Shown piece after piece: positions 6,449-10,439 of a stretch of 10,439 nucleotides of DNA. The stretch lies in contig CABTWG010000044.1 of the NCBI GenBank assembly GCA_902488455.1, forward strand, positions 1 through 10,439, written 5' to 3'. Within the stretch, counting starts at the first letter, position 1, and every line of letters starts with the position of its first letter. The DNA comes from an uncultured Peptoniphilus sp. (GTDB lineage: Bacteria > Bacillota > Clostridia > Tissierellales > Peptoniphilaceae). The notes below the pieces were generated by a model. The model was not told the origin of the DNA, did no database searches, and was given only the letters and a program-made list of their open reading frames with translations. The position numbers were made by a program, and so were the translations under genes.

Positions 6449-7435
6449 TCACCTGTTTATCTTCTTCATCGCATCCATCATCTTCTGTCTTGCAATATTT
6501 TCTAGTTCTTCCTTTGAATATTTAGAAGTTTGATGGTTGGTGCTGGTGAAGTTCTTCTTTATATTTACCTTTGGAGGTTTCTTTTCGCTTCTTACCTCAT
6601 CGAGGGTCTTGTATCCCTTTTTACGCCAATTTTCTATGACTCCATTTACGTATGCAACTGAAGGCGATTTTACATTTACCACCTTCGATGCTGCTTCCAT
6701 GATCATTTCGTCACTGAAGTCGTCGTACCAGGAGTTGATCATTTCGAAATCATACTTGTTGAATTCTTTCTTTGAAAGTCCAATTGCTTTCATTATCTTA
6801 TTGTATCTGAAGTATTTTTCTTCGTGGGTTCTATTGTATTCGTCCAGATCTTCCAAGGTCCTTATGTTTTTGTCCGCCCAGTTAAGCACGATCTTCTCAA
6901 CATATTTAATCGCATAGACTCCACGGATTTCCGATGCGAAGTAAAAGGCTTCCTCAATCATAAATAGAGGCATATTGTAGATGGAAGTCCAGTTGTAGAT
7001 ATTCATCTTTTCTGAAGACGAAATAGATTTTCTAAGATAGAATTCTATATTTGAGAAGAATTCTGCCACCCTTGAATTGTCCAGTAGGTCGCTGACATCA
7101 TTTTGCGCCGGCGCCACATTCCAAATATTGTCTATATATAGTTCTTTTAAATTTACATAGCTGTAGATATTTTCTTCGCCTTCTGCGTCGATCTCCACGA
7201 TTTGAAGATCGCTCCAATATTTATATGCTCTTCTAATATCCGATTCCGTCATGCCTAAGATATCCGCTAAATTCTTTTCTGTGGTTGAGTCTCCCTTGTT
7301 TTCTTGAAGGAGTTTAAGTCCCATCAGATAGACTTTTACAAATGCACCGTCAGCGGAAGGCATAAAGTCATTTATAAATATATTTTCGATTATCGTGTAA
7401 CCGAGATCTTTTTCTGTTTTTTTATATTTAATCAT
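6449..7435 (-). CDS. DnaD/DnaB-like primosome protein with two C-terminal DnaD-type domains
   Basis: The protein has 328 residues. The N-terminal part (about 20-100) looks like a winged helix (for example NLADILGMTESDIRRAYKYW). Two helical DnaD-type repeats follow, at about 122-200 and 210-285, and each carries the YxxxI/VxxxW signature: Tyr178-Trp186 (YVEKIVLNW) and Tyr262-Trp270 (YVNGVIENW). The C-terminal tail is basic. A winged helix plus two such repeats is closer to B. subtilis DnaB (the initiation protein) than to DnaD, which has one. These proteins bind and remodel DNA at the origin and help the DnaI-type loader deliver the helicase. The start overlaps the acetyltransferase stop as ATGA (7432-7435), with only a weak GTGGTG in front, which suggests reliance on coupled translation. 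Confidence 0.85.
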   Translation of the reverse strand: MIKYKKTEKDLGYTIIENIFINDFMPSADGAFVKVYLMGLKLLQENKGDSTTEKNLADILGMTESDIRRAYKYWSDLQIVEIDAEGEENIYSYVNLKELYIDNIWNVAPAQNDVSDLLDNSRVAEFFSNIEFYLRKSISSSEKMNIYNWTSIYNMPLFMIEEAFYFASEIRGVYAIKYVEKIVLNWADKNIRTLEDLDEYNRTHEEKYFRYNKIMKAIGLSKKEFNKYDFEMINSWYDDFSDEMIMEAASKVVNVKSPSVAYVNGVIENWRKKGYKTLDEVRSEKKPPKVNIKKNFTSTNHQTSKYSKEELENIARQKMMDAMKKINR

Positions 7436-7977
7436 AGCACCACTTTTTTCATTAAATAATATCTGTGTAAGTTGATTCCAAGTATGTTAATTCTGTCTTT
7501 TCTTTCGACAAATGGTAGTATTTCCTTTGGCAAAGTTGTATACCAGGTAAAGATTTTTTCAAATCCAAGGCTTTTGTAGAGATTTAAGGCGCGAACATTG
7601 TCCGTATGTACTCTTAGGTAAAATTTCTTAATTCCGAGTTTTCTATAGTAATCGATCATGGTCTCCATAGCATCTCTGCCGTAGCCCTTCTCTGTGTAGT
7701 CTGCTCCGATGGAAATTCCAAAGGACGCAGATTTAAAGCGAGTATTTATATTTTTAAGGGAGATAAATCCAATCCTCTCATCGCCTACATTTATGGTGTA
7801 GTAGTATGTGTTTCTAAGAGAGATCTTCTCCTTGTACCAACGCTCTACATCAGTCCTTGTCATAGGTTTAAAATTGTAATAACGAAGCCTTTTGTCTTCG
7901 TGCTCCTTATGATTTCTAAAACTCATTGCATCGTCAAGAGTAATAGCACTCATGTATACATTCTTTCCTCTAATCAT
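7432..7977 (-). CDS. GNAT-family N-acetyltransferase, RimJ/RimL-like
   Basis: The protein has 181 residues and a single GNAT fold. The acetyl-CoA binding loop is visible as EKGYGRDA (96-103), a Q/R-x-x-G-x-G/A-type motif, after the strand SFGISIG. The C-terminal signature NVRALNLYKSLGFE (127-140) is typical of RimJ/RimL-like members that acetylate protein N-termini or small amines. The substrate cannot be read from the sequence. The ATG follows GGGGG at 7982-7986 with a short spacer, and an extended -10 promoter lies just upstream, so this is the first gene of the seven-gene minus-strand unit. Its four-base overlap with the primosome gene indicates co-expression with the replication and walRK genes. 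Confidence 0.9.
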   Translation of the reverse strand: MIRGKNVYMSAITLDDAMSFRNHKEHEDKRLRYYNFKPMTRTDVERWYKEKISLRNTYYYTINVGDERIGFISLKNINTRFKSASFGISIGADYTEKGYGRDAMETMIDYYRKLGIKKFYLRVHTDNVRALNLYKSLGFEKIFTWYTTLPKEILPFVERKDRINILGINLHRYYLMKKVVL

Positions 7978-7990
7978 ACTACCCCCTTAT

Positions 7991-7999
7991 ATTATAACA
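7991..7999 (-). promoter_or_regulatory. extended -10 promoter of the GNAT-primosome-walRK unit
   Basis: On the minus strand the sequence reads TGTTATAAT, a perfect TGN plus TATAAT extended -10 element. No good -35 box is present at the usual distance (AAAAGT with a 17-nt spacer), which an extended -10 tolerates. Transcription would start near 7984, inside or next to the GGGGG ribosome site, leaving a leader of only 7-9 nt. Confidence 0.65.
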
Positions 8000-8016
8000 G
8001 AAAAATCAATCTAACT

Positions 8017-8044
8017 TTTACAGAAGAGTAATTCATTGTATAAT
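8017..8044 (+). promoter_or_regulatory. promoter of the CLC transporter gene
   Basis: TTTACA (8017-8022) and a perfect TATAAT (8039-8044) are separated by 16 nt. The expected start point is near 8051, where the ribosome site GAGGTG (8051-8056) begins, so the leader would be about 10 nt. The -35 box lies within the footprint of the divergent minus-strand promoter. Confidence 0.7.
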
Positions 8045-8060
8045 AAAATAGAGGTGTATA

Positions 8061-9575
8061 ATGGATTTTTTAAAAAATAAATTTGAAGGTCGTCAAGTTG
8101 CACGGATGTTTCTCGACGGAATAATCGTAGGAATCTTCGCAGGACTTATCTCAGTTCTATATAGATTTATTCTAGCGTCTTTGGAAAAGTATAGATATAT
8201 TTTCTTCGACGGATCGACTAGGGCGATACTTGCAATCTTAATCGGCTTTCCAATATTTGCAATTATAATTACAAAACTTTTGAAGTGGGCACCCCTTAGC
8301 GGCGGTTCCGGAATTCCACAGATAAGAGGAGAGGTCATCGGTCGTTTCGATATGGATGAAAACAAGACCATAGTCTCTAAACTTGTGGGAGGATCCCTAG
8401 GAGCATTTGCGGGACTAAGCCTCGGAAGAGAAGGTCCAAGCATCCAGCTCGGTGGCTCCATCGGAAAAGTCATGGGCAAGATTTTAAAAAGAGACGAAGT
8501 TGAGATGAGCTTCATGGTTACAGCAGGAGCATCGGCAGGACTTGCAGCAGCGTTTAACGCACCAATCTCCGGCACACTTTTCGCACTGGAAGAAGTGCAC
8601 AAATCTTTTTCAAGATTTATTCTCGTGCCATGTATCATCGCATCTGTAATAGCAAACTATGTATCCTACACAATCATGGGCTTTGAACCATCCCTATCAT
8701 TTAGATTTGTACAATACCTTCCACTTAACAAAATATATATCGGCATCATCATCGGAATATTTTCTGGAATCGTAGGAGTTATATTTAACAAAGGACTAGT
8801 CGGTTCACAAAAGCTATATAAAAAACTCGATTCACTCTTTGTAAGAATCTTAATAGCACTAGTAATATCTGCGATCTTGGGCTACACAATAAAAGAAGTC
8901 CTAGGTGGAGGTCATGGAGTGTTGGAAGAAATCGCAAAAACAAGGCTGCCATTTATGTTTCTATTACAAATCTTGGTGTTTAAACTAATATTCACCTGGA
9001 CCAGCTACGGCTCCGGAGCACAGGGCGGAATATTTTTGCCGGTCTTAGTCATCGGCGGAGTTACAGGAGCACTCGTTTACTATCTTTTTAAAGGACAAGT
9101 GCCGGAAGAATTCTATGTAAACTTTGTAATCCTCGGCATGTGTGGAGTGCTAACATCCGTGGTAAGAGCGCCGATAATGAGTATCCTACTTGTCAGTGAG
9201 ATGACAGGATCATTTGCCCATTTAATATTTTTGACCACAGCGGCGATGGTATCATTCTTGGTGGCAGAGCTAATGGAAAATCCTCCAATCTATGAATCCC
9301 TTTACGATGGAATCATAAAAGCTCAAGGAGATGAAGTCACAGAAGATAAGACCAGCTACAAAATGTATGAGTATAACGTCTCAGAAAACGGAAAATTAAA
9401 AGACAAACTCATAAAAGATATCTCCTTCCCAGTAAATCTAATGATTGTGGAAATAGAAAGAGGAGCAGAAAAAATCGTGCCTAACGGCGATACGAAACTT
9501 ATGTCTGGAGATAAACTCCTAGTCATCGCACCGAAAGGCGATTTTTACAAAGTGGACGAATACTTCAAAGATTGA
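8061..9575 (+). CDS. clcA: CLC-family chloride/proton antiporter with RCK_C domain
   Basis: The protein has 504 residues. The membrane domain (about 15-405) carries the three CLC ion-path signatures: GSGIP (82-86), GREGP (122-126) with the gating Glu124, and GGIFLP (322-327). In FALEEVHKSF the second glutamate (Glu178) lines up with E. coli ClcA Glu203, the internal proton glutamate, so a 2 Cl-/1 H+ exchanger is more likely than a channel. GREGP, not GREGT, argues against a fluoride-type CLC. The cytoplasmic tail (about 432-502) looks like a TrkA-C/RCK_C regulatory domain (PNGDTKLMSGDKLLVIAP), instead of the CBS pair seen in other CLCs; its ligand is unknown. The likely role is chloride or acid homeostasis at the cell membrane. 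The ATG lies 4 nt after GAGGTG. It is transcribed divergently from the walRK unit. Confidence 0.95.
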   Translation: MDFLKNKFEGRQVARMFLDGIIVGIFAGLISVLYRFILASLEKYRYIFFDGSTRAILAILIGFPIFAIIITKLLKWAPLSGGSGIPQIRGEVIGRFDMDENKTIVSKLVGGSLGAFAGLSLGREGPSIQLGGSIGKVMGKILKRDEVEMSFMVTAGASAGLAAAFNAPISGTLFALEEVHKSFSRFILVPCIIASVIANYVSYTIMGFEPSLSFRFVQYLPLNKIYIGIIIGIFSGIVGVIFNKGLVGSQKLYKKLDSLFVRILIALVISAILGYTIKEVLGGGHGVLEEIAKTRLPFMFLLQILVFKLIFTWTSYGSGAQGGIFLPVLVIGGVTGALVYYLFKGQVPEEFYVNFVILGMCGVLTSVVRAPIMSILLVSEMTGSFAHLIFLTTAAMVSFLVAELMENPPIYESLYDGIIKAQGDEVTEDKTSYKMYEYNVSENGKLKDKLIKDISFPVNLMIVEIERGAEKIVPNGDTKLMSGDKLLVIAPKGDFYKVDEYFKD

Positions 9576-9598
9576 CTTTGTAAGTTTAAACCTATAAG
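9572..9598 (+). promoter_or_regulatory. probable promoter of yjdM
   Basis: TTGACT (9572-9577) overlaps the stop codon of the CLC gene, and TATAAG (9593-9598) follows after a 15-nt spacer, slightly shorter than ideal. It would give a leader of about 55 nt that contains the hairpin at 9613-9631. Read-through from the CLC gene is also possible because no terminator separates the genes. Confidence 0.45.
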
Positions 9599-9612
9599 AT
9601 TAGACTGTAAAA

Positions 9613-9631
9613 AGGATTTGTAGAAAATCCT
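9613..9631 (+). other. hairpin in the yjdM leader
   Basis: AGGATTT (9613-9619) pairs perfectly with AAATCCT (9625-9631) around GTAGA. The stem is not followed by a T-run, so it is not a standard terminator. It may be an mRNA processing or stability structure between the CLC gene and yjdM. No known riboswitch class was recognised. Confidence 0.5.
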
Positions 9632-9659
9632 GTTAAGAATAAAAATAATCGGAGGGAAA

Positions 9660-9983
9660 ATGGATAAATGTATTTATTGCGGCAGCGAATATGCCTACCA
9701 CGACGGAATGACATATAACTGCCCAGAATGTGGAAAAGAATGGACGGAACACACAATAGAGTCGATGAAAATCTTCGATTCAGCAGGAAATGAAATACAA
9801 GAAGGCGACGATGTAATCACAATAAGAGATCTAAAAATTGGAAAAGACACATTGAAAAGAGGAAGTCGCGCAAAGAGAATAAAAATACTAGATGAACTCC
9901 ACGACGGCCACGATATCCTAGGAAGAATCGACGGCGTAGGAGAAGTATATTTAAAATCATCAGTAGTAAAAGTATTAAAATAA
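9660..9983 (+). CDS. yjdM: YjdM (PhnA) zinc-ribbon protein
   Basis: The protein has 107 residues, near the 111 of E. coli YjdM. An N-terminal zinc ribbon has four cysteines in two pairs, Cys4/Cys7 and Cys21/Cys24 (CIYCG and CPECGKEW). The C-terminal part (about 36-107) is the compact beta-rich YjdM domain, with the conserved stretches DSAGNEIQEGD, VITIRDLK and GVGEVYLKSSVVK. The old name PhnA links it to phosphonate genes, but it is not the phosphonoacetate hydrolase, and the cellular role is not established. The ATG follows GGAGGG after 3 nt, a very strong but close ribosome site. The stop codon lies inside the terminator stem. Confidence 0.93.
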   Translation: MDKCIYCGSEYAYHDGMTYNCPECGKEWTEHTIESMKIFDSAGNEIQEGDDVITIRDLKIGKDTLKRGSRAKRIKILDELHDGHDILGRIDGVGEVYLKSSVVKVLK

Positions 9984-10012
9984 TAGGTTATGCCTATTAT
10001 TTTTTTATTTTT
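9977..10012 (+). terminator. intrinsic terminator of yjdM
   Basis: AAAATAATAGG (9977-9987) pairs perfectly with CCTATTATTTT (9993-10003) around TTATG, followed by more T-rich sequence up to 10012. The stem starts before the stop codon (9981-9983), so the last codons of yjdM form part of the terminator. Confidence 0.88.
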
Positions 10013-10016
10013 CAAA

Positions 10017-10042
10017 TGCAGTCACCATGAGAGGCAGTCGAG
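10017..10042 (+). repeat. 26-bp direct repeat, copy 1
   Basis: The segment begins TGCAGTCACCATGAGAGGCA. It matches 10104-10129 at 25 of 26 positions (A10026 versus C10113). It is the reverse complement of the CTCAGGGTGACTGCA module present at 320-350. It adjoins and partly overlaps the inverted 95-bp-family copy. Confidence 0.8.
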
Positions 10043-10095
10043 TTCTGCAAATCAGCCCTCTCAATGCTCATTCTTTGGAAATGCACAAGACTACC
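10033..10095 (-). repeat. partial inverted copy of the 95-bp structured repeat, copy C
   Basis: On the minus strand this segment aligns with the 3' two thirds of copies A and B: GTCTTGTGCA, TTCCAAAGAA, GGCTGATTTG and AGAACTCGACTGCC appear in the same order. It lacks the first hairpin, carries a 4-nt deletion near 10080 and a weaker second stem. It shows that the element is dispersed and occurs in both orientations, roughly 9.5 kb from copy B. Confidence 0.75.
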
Positions 10096-10103
10096 ATCAC
10101 AAC

Positions 10104-10129
10104 TGCAGTCACCCTGAGAGGCAGTCGAG
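10104..10129 (+). repeat. 26-bp direct repeat, copy 2
   Basis: This is the second copy of the 10017-10042 segment with one mismatch. The pair brackets the inverted copy C, an arrangement that could reflect insertion of one repeat into another or recombination between short repeats. The sequence continues into GATCTCGAA, which recalls the TCTCGAA arm of the hairpin at 31-37. Confidence 0.8.
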
Positions 10130-10294
10130 GGATCTCGAATACGGTGAGGCCAGTTGAAAGAAAAGGTTGAATGTAGTCTATACTCCTTCGACTCCAGCGG
10201 TTCCATTTTATTCCAACGATTTAGAGCAGTTCCAAGTGAGACAAGGAAAAAAACAAGGACTATCTCAATAAATACTAACACAAGCACAAGTATA

Positions 10295-10325
10295 AAATAG
10301 GCTAAAGTGACTTATCAGCCTATTT
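10295..10325. promoter_or_regulatory. candidate operator: inverted repeat over the -35 of the XRE gene
   Basis: AAATAGGCT (10295-10303) and AGCCTATTT (10317-10325) form a perfect 9-bp inverted repeat with a 13-nt spacer. The near-perfect palindrome AAGTGACTT (10305-10313) lies inside the spacer and covers the -35 box. No T-run follows on the plus strand. Placement fits an operator for autoregulation by the downstream regulator. On the minus strand the repeat is followed by TATAC, so a weak terminator is a less likely alternative. Confidence 0.45.
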
Positions 10326-10335
10326 ATGATATAAT
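10307..10335 (+). promoter_or_regulatory. promoter of the XRE regulator gene
   Basis: GTGACT (10307-10312) is separated by 17 nt from TATAAT (10330-10335). TGA immediately before the -10 makes it an extended TGN -10. A start near 10342 would give a leader of about 29 nt with the ribosome site AAGGGG at 10358-10363. Confidence 0.7.
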
Positions 10336-10370
10336 ATATCTTAACAATAAAACGGATAAGGGGTAATAAT

Positions 10371-10439
10371 ATGGCAATTTCTTATAAACCATTATGGCAC
10401 TTATTGGTAGAAAGAGAAATGAACAAAGAAGACTTAAAA
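10371..10439 (+). CDS. XRE/Cro-C1 family helix-turn-helix regulator (partial, 5' end only)
   Basis: Only the first 23 residues lie in the window (MAISYKPLWHLLVEREMNKE, then DLK). This start is characteristic of small YozG-like Cro/C1 repressors of about 70 residues, in which KPLWHLLVEREMNKEDL forms the first helix and the start of the helix-turn-helix. AAGGGG at 10358-10363 precedes the ATG by 7 nt, and an extended -10 promoter with an inverted repeat lies upstream. Such regulators bind DNA as dimers and often repress their own gene. The target and the rest of the operon are outside the window. Confidence 0.8.
   Translation, partial: MAISYKPLWHLLVEREMNKEDLK

Larger units (their letters stand above)
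10013..10294. other. repeat-rich intergenic region
   Basis: I see no credible gene. A minus-strand open frame (10012-10287) would start with GTG, lacks a ribosome site and its C-terminal third is a translation of the repeats. The first 120 bp hold a partial inverted copy of the 95-bp element between two direct 26-bp repeats. CCTTCGACTCCAGCGG at 10185-10200 resembles CCTTCGACTTCGACGG at 391-406. The remainder (10205-10294) has no feature that I can identify. Confidence 0.7.

Noticed and set aside
8093..8638. 181-residue minus-strand open frame opposite the CLC gene
   Set aside because: It is a shadow frame. The plus strand carries all CLC signature motifs in this stretch.
9606..9625. WalR-like binding site (TGTAAA and TGTAGA) before yjdM
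   Set aside because: The half-sites are 7 nt apart, not the 5 nt of the WalR consensus, and the region is occupied by the hairpin.
10012..10287. 91-residue minus-strand open frame with a hydrophobic N-terminus
   Set aside because: It would start at GTG without a ribosome site, and its C-terminal third (for example STASQGDC and STASHGDC) is the 26-bp repeat in translation. A decayed small membrane peptide cannot be fully excluded.

Overview
The window looks like a low-GC Gram-positive anaerobe, most likely a member of the Peptoniphilaceae/Tissierellia. The evidence is AT-rich DNA, strong GGAGG-type ribosome sites, a WalRK two-component system with YycH and YycI, a DnaD/DnaI-type primosome pair, and intergenic DNA full of short hairpin-forming repeats. 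The genus is inference from style and gene content, not from a marker gene.

Layout. Positions 1-824 hold no credible gene. They are a mosaic of repeats: a strong hairpin (31-62), two direct copies of a 95-bp element (86-180 and 495-589), two copies of a 31-bp element (320-350 and 445-475), and three hairpins spaced exactly 93 bp apart (597, 690, 783). From 7977 down to 858 the minus strand carries a seven-gene unit whose genes overlap or nearly touch: a GNAT acetyltransferase, a DnaD/DnaB-like primosome protein, a DnaI/DnaC-type helicase loader, walR, walK, yycH and yycI, ending in an intrinsic terminator at 825-852. An 83-bp divergent promoter region (7978-8060) separates it from a plus-strand CLC chloride/proton antiporter with a C-terminal RCK_C domain (8061-9575), followed by a YjdM/PhnA zinc-ribbon protein (9660-9983) with its own terminator. 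Positions 10013-10294 are again repeat-rich and include a third, inverted copy of the 95-bp element. The window ends inside a small XRE-type regulator gene (10371 onward) with an extended -10 promoter and an inverted repeat over its -35 region.

How the genes work together. WalK senses an envelope signal and phosphorylates WalR, which in relatives controls cell-wall hydrolases. YycH and YycI are single-pass membrane proteins that modulate WalK. Placing a primosome protein and a helicase loader in the same translationally coupled unit would tie replication-initiation supply to the cell-wall regulator; this is an inference from gene order.

The most unusual signal is in the repeats. The two 95-bp copies differ by 12 substitutions. 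Six of these lie in one 20-nt segment and form three compensating base-pair changes. The 93-bp tandem hairpins also show pair-preserving changes. The repeats therefore seem to be maintained as structures, not just as sequences.
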